64,000 nt of DNA from Williamsia sp. GTDB taxonomy: Bacteria; Bacteroidota; Bacteroidia; Chitinophagales; Chitinophagaceae. The stretch spans positions 40,643-104,642 of the forward strand of contig JADCRZ010000023.1 in assembly GCA_015069695.1 (NCBI GenBank), read 5' to 3'. A program made the translations under genes and the position numbers. Under the pieces are notes generated by a model that saw nothing but the letters and a program-made list of their open reading frames with translations, was not told the DNA's origin and searched no databases. Position 1 is the stretch's first letter, and every line of letters starts with the position of its first letter. Positions 7,703-16,792 of this stretch are shown in pieces.

Positions 7703-8461
7703 ATGTCAGATCAACAGCAATCACGCAGGGATTTTATAAAAACATCCACCAAAGCAGGTATCGTACTAACAGCCGGAACTTTAGCAAGCGCGCCGCTGCT
7801 TGCTTCCGCTTTTGAACAAGGTGCAAACGGGCCCGCTTATTTTACTTCTTTCGACCAGCAGCCCCTTCCTTACAGCTACAATGCCCTGGAGCCGTCGATC
7901 GATGCGCAGACAATGGAAATTCATTTTACCAAACATGCCGCCACCTATTCTACCAACCTGAAAGATGCGGCCAAGGCTGAAGGTGTGGCCACCGATAAAC
8001 CGCTCGAAGATGTGCTGGCCAATATCTCCAAGTACTCGGCTAAAATGAGAAACAATGGCGGCGGACATTATAACCACGAGCTGTTCTGGAAACTCATGAA
8101 AGCAAAAGGCGAAGGCAAGCCTTCCGGCAAACTGCTGGCGTCTATTGAATCTGCCTTTAAGTCGTTCAACGATTTCAAGACCCAGTTCAGCGATGCGGGT
8201 AAGAACCGGTTTGGCAGCGGATGGGCCTGGCTCTATCTCGATGCGGAAAAAAAACTCAAAATCGGCTCTACACCCAACCAGGACAACCCGCTGATGGACG
8301 TGGCCGAAATCAAAGGCTTTCCCCTGCTTGGCCTGGATGTGTGGGAACACGCTTATTACCTGAAATACCAGAACAAACGCGCTGATTATATAGAAAGCTG
8401 GTGGAACGTGGTAAACTGGAGCTTTGTAGAATCACGTTATGCGCAGGGCACTGCTAAATAA
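7703..8461 (+). CDS. Fe/Mn superoxide dismutase with Tat-type signal
   Basis: 252 residues from the ATG at 7703 (an upstream TTG in frame is less likely). It dismutates superoxide. The N-terminus SRRDFIKTSTKAG, then a hydrophobic stretch ending near ASAFEQ, is a twin-arginine signal, so a folded, metal-loaded enzyme is probably exported. The core is a normal Fe/Mn-SOD: ligand regions IHFTKHAATY, GGGHYNHELFW and LDVWEHAYYLKYQNKR, and the C-terminal WWNVVNW. Metal choice cannot be told. It follows the LptF/LptG gene by 11 bp; most Bacteroidetes SODs are cytosolic, so the Tat signal is the unusual point. Confidence 0.93.
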   Translation: MSDQQQSRRDFIKTSTKAGIVLTAGTLASAPLLASAFEQGANGPAYFTSFDQQPLPYSYNALEPSIDAQTMEIHFTKHAATYSTNLKDAAKAEGVATDKPLEDVLANISKYSAKMRNNGGGHYNHELFWKLMKAKGEGKPSGKLLASIESAFKSFNDFKTQFSDAGKNRFGSGWAWLYLDAEKKLKIGSTPNQDNPLMDVAEIKGFPLLGLDVWEHAYYLKYQNKRADYIESWWNVVNWSFVESRYAQGTAK

Positions 8462-8515
8462 CCTGCATGCTGCTCAGTTCAGGATCACTTTTTTAAAAAA
8501 TACCCGCTTGCTCCC

Positions 8516-9523
8516 TTGAAGCCATTATCTTCCGACACATACCACATCAACCTGCGTATACAGAAGTGGATCGTGGTCATTGCCATTGTTCTTTTTCTGA
8601 TCAAAACGGCGGCCTATTTTCTGACCCGTTCAGTTTCCATCCTCACAGATGCGCTGGAAAGTACCGTAAATGTGATTGCCGGGCTGATCGGATTGTACAG
8701 CCTGTACGTTGCAGCCAAACCGCGCGATGAAGACCATCCGTATGGACATGGAAAAGTAGAGTTTATCTCTGCCGCTGTAGAAGGAACCATGATCACCATT
8801 GCCGGTATCATGATCATCTATAGTGCGGTTGACAGCCTGCTTCATCCCCATCCGCTCCAGAAGCTGGATTATGGAATAGGCTTGATAGCGATCACTGCTG
8901 CCGTCAACTTTATCATGGGCTATATTGCCGAGAAAAACGGCAAAAAAAGCAACTCCCTGGTGCTGGTGGCCAGCGGCAAACATTTGCAGACAGACACCTA
9001 CTCCACCGTAGGCATCATCATCGGACTGGTGCTGATCTATTTTACCAAGATCACCCAGCTCGACAGCCTGGTAGCCATTGTTTTTGGCTTTGTGATTGTA
9101 TATACCGGGTATAAGATCGTGCGCAGCTCTATTGCAGGCATTATGGACGAGGCAGACAAGGAACTGCTGAACCGGATGATCTCCCTGCTCAACAGATCCA
9201 GAAAGGAAAACTGGATCGACCTGCACAATCTCCGGATCATAAAATACGGGCATATCCTGCACATCGATTGCCATCTTACTGTTCCCTGGTATCTCACCGT
9301 AAACGAAGCGCACCTGGAAATAGAGACACTTAATAAAATCATCGCCACCGAACTGGAGGCCCCGCTTGAACTGTTTGTTCATTCAGACGGATGCCTGTAT
9401 TCCCAATGTCCTATCTGCATCAAAAGTGATTGCCCGGTGCGGCAGCATCCGTTTCAACAACGCATCGAATGGAAGTTTCAGAACATTATTTCCAACGAAA
9501 AACATTTGCTCGCAGAGGAATAG
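8516..9523 (+). CDS. Cation diffusion facilitator transporter
   Basis: 335 residues from a TTG at 8516, since no ATG lies near the N-terminus of the first membrane helix. CDF proteins export Zn, Fe, Mn or Co in exchange for protons. Membrane helix II carries SILTDALESTVN with the conserved Asp, then HPYGHGKVEF, and helix V carries the KHLQTDTYSTVG motif. After six membrane segments the cytoplasmic domain follows. Unusual is the C-terminus: CLYSQCPICIKSDCPVR gives four cysteines in a short span, a plausible metal-sensing or binding site. The metal is unknown. Confidence 0.9.
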   Translation: MKPLSSDTYHINLRIQKWIVVIAIVLFLIKTAAYFLTRSVSILTDALESTVNVIAGLIGLYSLYVAAKPRDEDHPYGHGKVEFISAAVEGTMITIAGIMIIYSAVDSLLHPHPLQKLDYGIGLIAITAAVNFIMGYIAEKNGKKSNSLVLVASGKHLQTDTYSTVGIIIGLVLIYFTKITQLDSLVAIVFGFVIVYTGYKIVRSSIAGIMDEADKELLNRMISLLNRSRKENWIDLHNLRIIKYGHILHIDCHLTVPWYLTVNEAHLEIETLNKIIATELEAPLELFVHSDGCLYSQCPICIKSDCPVRQHPFQQRIEWKFQNIISNEKHLLAEE

Positions 9524-9555
9524 AATTTTAGTAGGCCCGGCAGCCCTTTTCTCTC

Positions 9556-9563
9556 TACTTTTG
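9556..9563 (+). promoter_or_regulatory. Bacteroidetes-type -7 element for the dipeptidase operon
   Basis: TACTTTTG is a perfect TAnnTTTG, 40 nt upstream of the ATG at 9604, giving a leader of about 37 nt. Confidence 0.55.
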
Positions 9564-9603
9564 TTTTGCATTGCCTTTTGTTCACCCATAAAATATTCTT
9601 GTT

Positions 9604-10986
9604 ATGCCACATGTTCAAGCCTGGAAAGAATACCAATCTGCCAACAAAGAACGCTTTTTAAGCGAGCTGTTAGGGTTACTGCGCGTACCCAGCATCAGCG
9701 CAAAAGGAGAGCACAAAGCCGATATGCAGCGCTGCGCCGAACTGGTCAAGCAACGCCTTGAAGAAGCCGGTGTGGACAAGGCAGAAATCTATTCCACGGA
9801 AGGACATCCGGTGGTATATGGCGAGAAGATCATTGATCCGAAAAAGCCTACGGTACTGGTATACGGACATTATGATGTGCAGCCGGCAGATCCGCTGGAC
9901 CTGTGGCACAGCGGTCCGTTTGAACCTGTGCTCAAAGACGGAAAAGTATATGCCCGGGGCGCCTGCGACGACAAGGGCCAGTTTTACATGCACGTAAAAG
10001 CATTTGAAACCATGTCTAAAACCGGCACCCTTTCTACCAATATAAAATTTATCATCGAAGGAGAAGAAGAGATTGGTTCGCCCAACCTGGCCAGGTTTGT
10101 GGTGGCACACAAAGATCTGTTGAAAGCGGATGTAGTCCTGATCAGCGATACGGCCATGATCAGCATGGACCATCCTTCCATTGATGTGGGCGTGCGGGGC
10201 CTTTCTTATATTGAAGTGGAAGTTACGGGCCCCAACAGAGACCTGCACAGCGGCGTATACGGCGGGGCGGTAGCCAATCCTATTACCATTCTCTGCCAGC
10301 TGATCGCTTCCTGCCACGACAAGCACAATTATATCACCATTCCAGGTTTTTATGATGATGTGGTTGAATCCACACCCGATGAAAGAAGGCAGCTGGCGCA
10401 TGCACCTTATGATGAAGACGGCTATAAAACTGATCTGGGTGTAAAAGCTTTGTGGGGGGAAGATGGTTATTCCACCAATGAAAGAACCGGCATCAGGCCT
10501 ACGCTGGAAGTCAACGGCATCTGGGGCGGCTATACTGGAGAGGGAGCCAAGACCGTACTGCCTTCCAAGGCTTATGCAAAAATTTCAGCCCGGCTGGTAC
10601 CGCGCCAATCATCCAAAGTGATTACCCAAAAGCTGCTTGATTATTTCACGCACCATGCGCCTCCGGGTGTTACGGTGAAGGCAACAGAACATCATGGCGG
10701 CGAACCCTATATGACGCCTATCAATTCAGTTGCCTACAAAGCTGCGGCCAAGGCCATTGAAACAACTTTTGGCAAACAGCCCATACCCGTTCGCGGGGGC
10801 GGCAGTATTCCTATCTGTTCCCTGTTTGAAAAGGAGCTGCACAACCAGGTCATTTTTATGGGTTTCGGACTCGACAGCGATAACCTGCACTCACCCAACG
10901 AAAAGTTCGACCTCTTCAATTTTTACAAAGGGATCGAAACAATCCCCTACTTCCATCGTTATTTTGCAGAGCTGAAGCATGGATAA
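9604..10986 (+). CDS. M20-family dipeptidase
   Basis: 460 residues, a zinc metallopeptidase of the M20 group (carnosinase/dipeptidase-like) that would cleave dipeptides in the cytoplasm; no signal peptide is present. Metal and catalytic regions in order: VYGHYDVQPADP (His ligand and catalytic Asp), ARGACDDKGQ (bridging Asp), IIEGEEEIGS (general base Glu and ligand), VLISDTAM, and FGLDSDNLHSPNEKFD (C-terminal His ligand). The dimerisation domain lies between about residues 205 and 370. A TACTTTTG promoter precedes it, and the S4-domain gene follows 11 bp after its stop, probably in one transcript. Confidence 0.94.
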   Translation: MPHVQAWKEYQSANKERFLSELLGLLRVPSISAKGEHKADMQRCAELVKQRLEEAGVDKAEIYSTEGHPVVYGEKIIDPKKPTVLVYGHYDVQPADPLDLWHSGPFEPVLKDGKVYARGACDDKGQFYMHVKAFETMSKTGTLSTNIKFIIEGEEEIGSPNLARFVVAHKDLLKADVVLISDTAMISMDHPSIDVGVRGLSYIEVEVTGPNRDLHSGVYGGAVANPITILCQLIASCHDKHNYITIPGFYDDVVESTPDERRQLAHAPYDEDGYKTDLGVKALWGEDGYSTNERTGIRPTLEVNGIWGGYTGEGAKTVLPSKAYAKISARLVPRQSSKVITQKLLDYFTHHAPPGVTVKATEHHGGEPYMTPINSVAYKAAAKAIETTFGKQPIPVRGGGSIPICSLFEKELHNQVIFMGFGLDSDNLHSPNEKFDLFNFYKGIETIPYFHRYFAELKHG

Positions 10987-10997
10987 AAAAGAGGCTT

Positions 10998-11387
10998 ATG
11001 GAAGCAAACGAGAAACTCCGCGCAGATAAATACCTATGGGCCATCCGCCTGTTCAAGACAAGAGCCTTGGCAGCAGAAGCCTGCGACAAAGGAAAGGTAA
11101 GGATGGATGGCTCACCTGTAAAAGCGGCCAAGACGATGCATGTAGGCGACGAGCTGGAGGTAAGAACAGAAGCCCGGCGCTGGCTGATCAAGGTTACGGG
11201 TCTTCTCAGTAACAGGGTACAATACACGGAGGCCATCAAATATTACATCGACATCACCCCGGCCGCCGACGAAAACCAGGCGCTGCAATACCAGCCTTCT
11301 TCGTTTCATACAGGAAAAAGACAAAGCAAGATCGGCCGGCCTACCAAAAAAGAAAGAAGAGACCTGGATAACCTGCTGGATGAGTAA
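10998..11387 (+). CDS. S4-domain RNA-binding protein (Hsp15-like)
   Basis: 129 residues. The S4 domain fills the first 60 residues: EKLRADKYLWAIRLFKTR, then CDKGKVRMDGSPVKAAK and VGDELEV, as in Hsp15/HslR and related proteins. Hsp15 binds stalled 50S subunits carrying nascent chains; here the role is inferred. The C-terminal part is basic (GKRQSKIGRPTKKERRDL) and probably contacts RNA. It is 11 bp downstream of the M20 dipeptidase on the same strand. Confidence 0.88.
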   Translation: MEANEKLRADKYLWAIRLFKTRALAAEACDKGKVRMDGSPVKAAKTMHVGDELEVRTEARRWLIKVTGLLSNRVQYTEAIKYYIDITPAADENQALQYQPSSFHTGKRQSKIGRPTKKERRDLDNLLDE

Positions 11388-11565
11388 AGCAATAAGAGGA
11401 ACCAACCATCCAGTACAATTTTCCTGAAATTCTCCTCACCTGAACCCCATCTTCTCAGATAAACAGGCTCCTGCGGGACAGAGCAGTCTGCTCCGGGTAA
11501 AATGACGCCTGCCTGTGCCTGCTTAAACAGGCATACAATTTGAACAGTATTTTTATTCCTTTCTG

Positions 11566-11730
11566 TTTAAACCACTGTTTATGAGAAATCTGTGGTCCCC
11601 ATCCGCTTTTCCTTAGCTACCCTGACTATCTTCCCGGAGATATAATAAGTGCATTTTACACCTGCTGCAGGGGCATGAAATACTCCATACGCTCATGGCT
11701 TTTATAATTCTTTTAAACCACTGCTTATGA
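11566..11730 (+). repeat. Direct repeats upstream of the first beta-helix gene
   Basis: The 470-bp gap at 11388-11857 has no gene. TTTAAACCACTGTTTATGA (11566-11584) recurs as TTTAAACCACTGCTTATGA (11712-11730), one mismatch in 19, 146 bp apart. A related stretch, with the same order of TTTAAA, ATGA, CATCC and TTTTCCTTAGCT, occurs upstream of the paralogous gene near 19473-19535. Other short dyads in the gap are GAGCAG/CTGCTC (11481-11493) and TGCCTG/CAGGCA (11516-11533). They may belong to the regulatory region of the gene. Confidence 0.45.
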
Positions 11731-11857
11731 ATCCGCCAGCCTTCTCTCTGCTCATTCACTGATGCAGGCACTGTATCATCAACAGCTTCGTGTAAACGCA
11801 AACAAGCATTTACCGCCTGTACGCTCTCCATCCCTTCTATCATAAAATCCTATGGAC

Positions 11858-14827
11858 ATGAAACAGTGCACCCTGTTCACCATATGGCTTTTTGCCATTT
11901 CCACTGCCTGCGCAGCAGATGGCGTCTCCCCGGTTTATTCCGCTGCTACCGGAAAAGCCAATCCGATCGGTTTACCGATCTATTATTTTTCTTCTTCTAC
12001 AGGCAATGATGCGCGCTCAAGCCTGGAGGCACAAACGCCCCTTACCCCCTGGAAAACGCTTGCCAAGCTCAATGCGGTGCTTGCCACGGCTCAACCCGGC
12101 ACGACCTTTTTGCTCAAACGCGGCGATGTGTTTGACGGTAGCATTCAAATTACTGCTTCAGGAAACGCTTTAAGTTCTATCCTTATTTCAGCTTACGGCT
12201 TAGGTAACAAGCCGATCGTCAACGGCTTTGCATCCCTCAACTCCTGGACAGATATAGGCAACAATATCTGGCAATCCCCTCTTCAGGCTGGTGCAAGATT
12301 GAACATGTTAACTGTTAACGGAACAGTGAAAATGCGCGGACGCTGGCCGAATGGAGATGCTGCTAACGGGGGGTATGTTATTTATCAGTCGCACAATGGG
12401 TTTACCTCTATTACAACCAATAATTTTGGGAACCAGAATTGGTACAATGCAGGAACCTACGGAACCGAAATCTCTATCCGTTCTGTCCGGTGGATGTTGA
12501 ATACATACAAGCTCATGGGCCAGTCGTCAGGCACATTTACGTATGATGGCCGTCCGGACGAGATGCAAGTTGAACCCTCAAATGGCAACGGATATTTTAT
12601 TCAAAACGATCCCAGAACGTTGGATCAGCAGAATGAATGGTACTACAATCCAGCTACGCGCGCCGTGCAATTATACAGTACTGTAAACCCGGCGGGTTTG
12701 GAGGTGAAAGCAGCTGTGGTGGATACGCTGGTTAAAGGCACCAGAGTTAAGTACATCACGCTGAACAACATTTCATTTCAGGGATCCAACCAGCAAACAA
12801 TCTATTTCTTCGAAAGCACAAACATAACCGTCAGCGACTGCAACATCAACTATGCCGGGCTAAATGCTGTCAAGTTCAGTGTAACGCCTTATGTTTCATT
12901 TACAAACAACACAGTGGATAACACAAGCAACCGGGCGGTGGATATTACCCCCTACTGTTTTAATTCCATTGTCCGCAACAATGCCGTAGACAGTACAGGC
13001 CTGATCAACGGATTGGGGGGCAATGGCAACCTCAGCAATCTTGCCATATTTTTCCATGGAGACAATTCCGTATGCATCAATAACAAGGTAACAAATACAG
13101 GCTATAATGCAATTGTTTTTACCGGTAGCAATGTTGAGATAAAGTACAATCTTGTTGACAGCTTCTGTGTGAAGTTTGATGACGGAGGTGGAATTTATAC
13201 GTCCGGTGATGGCAGCAACAAAAACATTACAGGCAACGTTGTCTTGCATGGACTGGGAAATGTAGAAGGCACTACCACCAGTCCGTTCGACAGGCTTTCG
13301 GAGGGCATTTACCTGGATGAACGGAGTGAGAATATGATCATTGACAGCAACCAGGTGGCCTACTGTGCTGACAAGGGGCTTTATTTACACAACGTACGCA
13401 ATGTAACAGTTACAAATAACACCTTTTTTGCCAATATCAATCAGGGAGTGAGTATGATGCACGATGGACTTCAGCCCGACTTTCACATAAGGGGTGTAAC
13501 CATTAAAAACAATGTGCTTTTTTCAACCAGCAGCCTTTCTGCCAGAACCGGCAACAACAACCTGAATTACACAAATTCACTAATGACACTGGAAACTAAC
13601 AGCCAGGACTTCGCTGACCTGACCGCCTTTGGAACAGCAGACAGCAATTACTACATAAAGCCTTTTTACTTAAATAGAAATGATTTCTACAAGTTTTCTT
13701 ACAGGCCAATTCCAGCTGGCGCAAGTGTTGGCCCTACGCAAGATGATTCAAATGCATACAGGAAATATCTTACCATGGATTTTGTCCGCTGGCAAAATAC
13801 ATTCAGGCAGGACGCCCATTCAATCACCGGCCTGGCCATCCCACCCTATACGGTTAACAGCCAGGATGTGAACACATTCACAAACGGAACATTTGATGCA
13901 AACATACAGTATGTCTTAAATCCAAACAGCAGTTCCGTTACGCAAAGTTGGGATAACACACATCTTGACAACGGAGCACTACAGGTGGCTTATACGCCGG
14001 TTACTGGCGATGCAGGCAAAAGCATGGAAGCCTGGTTTGTAGATGTAGACCATGCAAAAACATTGGCTGCCGGACATACCTTCAGAGCAAAATTCTCTAT
14101 CCTGGGCAATGCTGATCACAACATCGATTTAAGGTGCGCGCTCAGGTCAGCCACAGCTTCTACAATAGAATCAAATTGGTTGTTTTTCAAAGTAGACAAT
14201 AAACGGCAAGAGGTAGAACTGCTCTTTACAGCATCTGCCGACATTCCCAAAGCCTACCTTGTCATGGTTAACGACAATGCGGACAGCTGCTCGATGTGGT
14301 GGATTGATAATATTGTTGTGCAAGAAGTTGCCGTATCGTATACGAACCCCTTGGACTACCTGCGCTTTGAATACAATGCCAGCAATCTGTCTAAACCCGT
14401 CATCCTTGATGGAATATATACCGACCTTAAAAATAACATTTATCCTTCGCTGGTAGTCTTGCCCCCTTACACCTCTATCATTTTGATCAAAAAGGACCTC
14501 ATCTCCTACATAACGCAATCCAGTACAAGTTCAGCCGGCCTGATTTCATCAGAGGCCGCTGTACCGGAAAACGATCATCATAACAAGCTTAGGCTGATCC
14601 CCAATCCTGCAGTAAATCATATCCGGCTGTCCCTCCCTGCTACAGGTATGGTAAAACAGGCTACGATCATTATTTACAATGCGCAAGGATCTGTTGTGAA
14701 GGCGCAGCAGGCAACAGTTTCTAATCAGCCCTTCGAAGTCAGCATAACTTCTTTCAAACCTGGCGTTTACACCGTCAGGATTGTTTATGCAAGACAATCT
14801 TTCACAGAAAGATTTATCAAATTGTAA
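11858..14827 (+). CDS. Secreted right-handed beta-helix protein with T9SS tail
   Basis: About 989 residues. The ATG at 11858 is chosen over 11852: AAATCCTAT lies 8 nt before this ATG and before the ATG of the paralog at 19901. A signal peptide ends near AISTACAADG. The block YYFSSSTGNDARS, TPWKTLAKLN, LLKRGDVFDGSI and VNGFASL opens a parallel beta-helix with many N-rich coils (about residues 40-630) and the distinctive FDDGGGIYTSGDG. A jelly-roll-type carbohydrate-binding-like region follows (about 670-830). The C-terminus, IPNPAVNHIRLSLP to FTERFIKL, is a type A T9SS sorting domain. It is probably a surface or secreted polysaccharide-binding or -cleaving protein; no catalytic residue can be named. 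It lacks the PA14 domain of its paralog. Confidence 0.9.
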   Translation: MKQCTLFTIWLFAISTACAADGVSPVYSAATGKANPIGLPIYYFSSSTGNDARSSLEAQTPLTPWKTLAKLNAVLATAQPGTTFLLKRGDVFDGSIQITASGNALSSILISAYGLGNKPIVNGFASLNSWTDIGNNIWQSPLQAGARLNMLTVNGTVKMRGRWPNGDAANGGYVIYQSHNGFTSITTNNFGNQNWYNAGTYGTEISIRSVRWMLNTYKLMGQSSGTFTYDGRPDEMQVEPSNGNGYFIQNDPRTLDQQNEWYYNPATRAVQLYSTVNPAGLEVKAAVVDTLVKGTRVKYITLNNISFQGSNQQTIYFFESTNITVSDCNINYAGLNAVKFSVTPYVSFTNNTVDNTSNRAVDITPYCFNSIVRNNAVDSTGLINGLGGNGNLSNLAIFFHGDNSVCINNKVTNTGYNAIVFTGSNVEIKYNLVDSFCVKFDDGGGIYTSGDGSNKNITGNVVLHGLGNVEGTTTSPFDRLSEGIYLDERSENMIIDSNQVAYCADKGLYLHNVRNVTVTNNTFFANINQGVSMMHDGLQPDFHIRGVTIKNNVLFSTSSLSARTGNNNLNYTNSLMTLETNSQDFADLTAFGTADSNYYIKPFYLNRNDFYKFSYRPIPAGASVGPTQDDSNAYRKYLTMDFVRWQNTFRQDAHSITGLAIPPYTVNSQDVNTFTNGTFDANIQYVLNPNSSSVTQSWDNTHLDNGALQVAYTPVTGDAGKSMEAWFVDVDHAKTLAAGHTFRAKFSILGNADHNIDLRCALRSATASTIESNWLFFKVDNKRQEVELLFTASADIPKAYLVMVNDNADSCSMWWIDNIVVQEVAVSYTNPLDYLRFEYNASNLSKPVILDGIYTDLKNNIYPSLVVLPPYTSIILIKKDLISYITQSSTSSAGLISSEAAVPENDHHNKLRLIPNPAVNHIRLSLPATGMVKQATIIIYNAQGSVVKAQQATVSNQPFEVSITSFKPGVYTVRIVYARQSFTERFIKL

Positions 14828-15123
14828 GTGCCGATCAAAGAGGTGTGTTCTACACTTGTGGCATAACTGCTGTCATGTCACAATATGATAAAAGTCATGT
14901 CTATACGCCTCAAAGGTCAGAGCTTTGGGTTTTTCTTTACACTACTTTTGAAAACCGGTCACACATCTGCCGGTTCCTGTAATCCGATACCCCATGAGTT
15001 GAGCGATGGGTTTAACTATGGCCTGTTGACCAAACTGGATACGTGCTCCAATGCCTGCACAAATTAGCCTTTGTATCTAACCCTATGATGAAATGTCTGC
15101 AGTTGATCCTTGCAGCAAGCTGT

Positions 15124-15179
15124 AACCCTTGAACAGATAGTGGAGTCTGAATAGGCTGGTTTCTATCTGTACAAAGGTT
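15124..15179. repeat. Imperfect inverted repeat in intergenic region
   Basis: The 412-bp gap 14828-15239 contains no convincing gene. Arms 15124-15140 and 15163-15179 (ACAGATAG core) match at 15 of 17 positions around a 22-nt loop, 60 bp upstream of the gene at 15240. Further up, AACCGG (14953) and CCGGTT (14970) can form a weaker stem after the beta-helix gene. Roles are unknown. Confidence 0.35.
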
Positions 15180-15239
15180 CTTGATCCGATTGAAAATGTG
15201 GAAACCAGTTTTCGAACAGGCTGCTAAAGTTAAAACAAC

Positions 15240-15605
15240 ATGCTTTACATAACATCAGACAAACCGGTACAGGATATACAACAGGAGTTCTCCCAGGCAT
15301 TTCCCTTTTTAAAGCTGGAATTTTATACAAAGGAGACTGTTGCAAAAAAAAGGAGACCGATCGATCAGTTTATACCTGTCGGAAGAGAGCAATACAGCTC
15401 CGGCAAAGCAGAAGGCAGCATGATCCTGCTAACACCTTGCCTGACGATCAAAGAGTTGCGAAAGAAATGCGAGGAGTTGTTTGGGATCTCTGTTAAGGTA
15501 TACCGCAGGTTCAGCAATCTATGGCTGGAAATTTCCATCACAGAGGATTTTACCCTGCAGCAGCAAAATGATCATGCAAGTGAAATACTGTCAGCAGCTC
15601 AGTAA
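15240..15605 (+). CDS. Small conserved-looking protein of unknown function
   Basis: 121 residues, not recognised. It is probably cytoplasmic: no signal peptide, no membrane segment, alternating beta and alpha pattern. Notable stretches are DQFIPVGREQYSSGKAEGS (residues 41-59) and LTIKELRKKCEELFGISVKVYRR (about 65-87). The latter resembles a helix-turn-strand that could be a small nucleic-acid- or protein-binding unit. Normal codon use and a clean ATG support a real gene. It overlaps the 3' end of the convergent regulator gene by 7 bp, so antisense effects between the two transcripts are possible. Confidence 0.7.
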   Translation: MLYITSDKPVQDIQQEFSQAFPFLKLEFYTKETVAKKRRPIDQFIPVGREQYSSGKAEGSMILLTPCLTIKELRKKCEELFGISVKVYRRFSNLWLEISITEDFTLQQQNDHASEILSAAQ

Positions 15606-16651
15606 AGCAGGCTTTTGAGCTTCTCCATATTCAATACACATATTTTTCCGTCTTTTACCTCGATCAGTTTTTCAGATTTAAAATCACTCAGTGTTCTGAT
15701 CAGTGATTCGGTCGCAGTTCCCACATAGCGCGCAATATCCTCCCTTGAGATATTGATGATCTGCTGCGTGCTGGCGCTGTATTTACCCTGTATGCTGACC
15801 AGGGCTTTGGCCACCCTTTTGCGCAGGGAGCTGTAAGCCAGGTTGAGCAACCTGTCTTCGTGCTCCTTTACATTCTGGGTAATAAGCTTGATAAATTTGG
15901 ACGCAATGGTAAAATCGTTCGACATGGCCGACAAAAAATCATCTTTTGGGATCAGCACCACTTCAGCGTCTTCCAGCACTTCAGCACTTTCTTCATAAGG
16001 TGCATTTTCCAGCAGGGCCAGGTAGCCTATATAATCATGCTCTTTGTACAGATTGATGATATAGTCTTTTCCATCTTCATGCTGCTTAAAGGTTTTGACT
16101 TTTCCGCTTTTGAGATAGTAGAGGTATTTGGGCCGTTTGCTTTCCGTATACAGGAGCTGCTTTTTTGAAAAAGATTCCGTGTCGTACGCGCTCAGATCCA
16201 TGTTGAACAATCCTGATGCAGACAGGTCGTTTACCAGCTTGTTGGCGCCGTCTTCATTGCTTGCATACTTGTTTTGTAAGATCTCCACCTTCTTCAACCT
16301 GGTTTCGATCGCATTGAGCAGTTCAATATCGTCGAAAGGCTTGGTGATAAAATCATCAGCCCCCATTTCCATGCCCCTGCGGAAATCAGTGCGTTCAGCC
16401 TTGGCGGTTAAGAAGATAAAAGGAATATGCTCCGTATCGGGATTTTTTTTCAGCAGGTGCAGTACCCCGTAGCCATCCAGCTCAGGCATCATAATATCAC
16501 AGATGATCAACGACGGCTTAAGCCTCACCGCCATTTCAACACCTTTTTTACCATTTTCTGCCTCCAGGGTCGTGTATCCGCCCAGGGACAATATCTCTGC
16601 AATATTCTCCCTGATGTCATTGTTGTCATCAATGATTAGAATTGTATTCAT
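15599..16651 (-). CDS. Response regulator: receiver, cNMP-binding and Crp-type HTH
   Basis: 350 residues with an unusual order. Residues 1-120 are a receiver domain with phospho-acceptor Asp52 (IICDIMMPELDG), acidic IIDDN near residue 10 and TKPFDD near 103. About residues 140-265 form a cyclic-nucleotide-binding-like beta-roll (YYLKSGKVKTFKQ, YIGYLALLENAPYEESAEV). Residues 275-350 are a Crp/Fnr winged helix (ISREDIARYVGTATESLIRTLSDF). It may therefore be controlled by phosphorylation as well as a ligand. The PAS histidine kinase 140 bp upstream on the same strand is the probable partner. A perfect TACCTTTG lies 11 nt before the start, so the gene has its own promoter with a very short leader. 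Confidence 0.92.
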   Translation of the reverse strand: MNTILIIDDNNDIRENIAEILSLGGYTTLEAENGKKGVEMAVRLKPSLIICDIMMPELDGYGVLHLLKKNPDTEHIPFIFLTAKAERTDFRRGMEMGADDFITKPFDDIELLNAIETRLKKVEILQNKYASNEDGANKLVNDLSASGLFNMDLSAYDTESFSKKQLLYTESKRPKYLYYLKSGKVKTFKQHEDGKDYIINLYKEHDYIGYLALLENAPYEESAEVLEDAEVVLIPKDDFLSAMSNDFTIASKFIKLITQNVKEHEDRLLNLAYSSLRKRVAKALVSIQGKYSASTQQIINISREDIARYVGTATESLIRTLSDFKSEKLIEVKDGKICVLNMEKLKSLLY

Positions 16652-16662
16652 AGGTATAGGAT

Positions 16663-16670
16663 CAAAGGTA
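16663..16670 (-). promoter_or_regulatory. Bacteroidetes-type -7 element for the receiver-Crp gene
   Basis: Minus-strand TACCTTTG, a perfect TAnnTTTG. It ends 11 nt before the ATG at 16651, so the predicted leader is only about 8 nt. An ACATAGT/ACTATGT dyad (16708-16754) lies upstream. Confidence 0.55.
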
Positions 16671-16792
16671 GCCGGACAGTAGAAATATACTTCTTATCTG
16701 AACGACCACATAGTGCTTTATAGATTAATATGCTTATTTTATAATAAACTATGTAATAAATGCTAGGAAGAAGCTCTTACGGGAAAGTGTAA

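Noticed and set aside
11613..11843. 76-codon minus-strand open frame in the gap before the first beta-helix gene
   Set aside because: It overlaps the direct repeats, has no recognisable domain, and reads into the conserved leader of the next gene.
14885..15067. 60-codon plus-strand open frame after the first beta-helix gene
   Set aside because: Poor coding character and no domain; it spans a short dyad and lacks a promoter.
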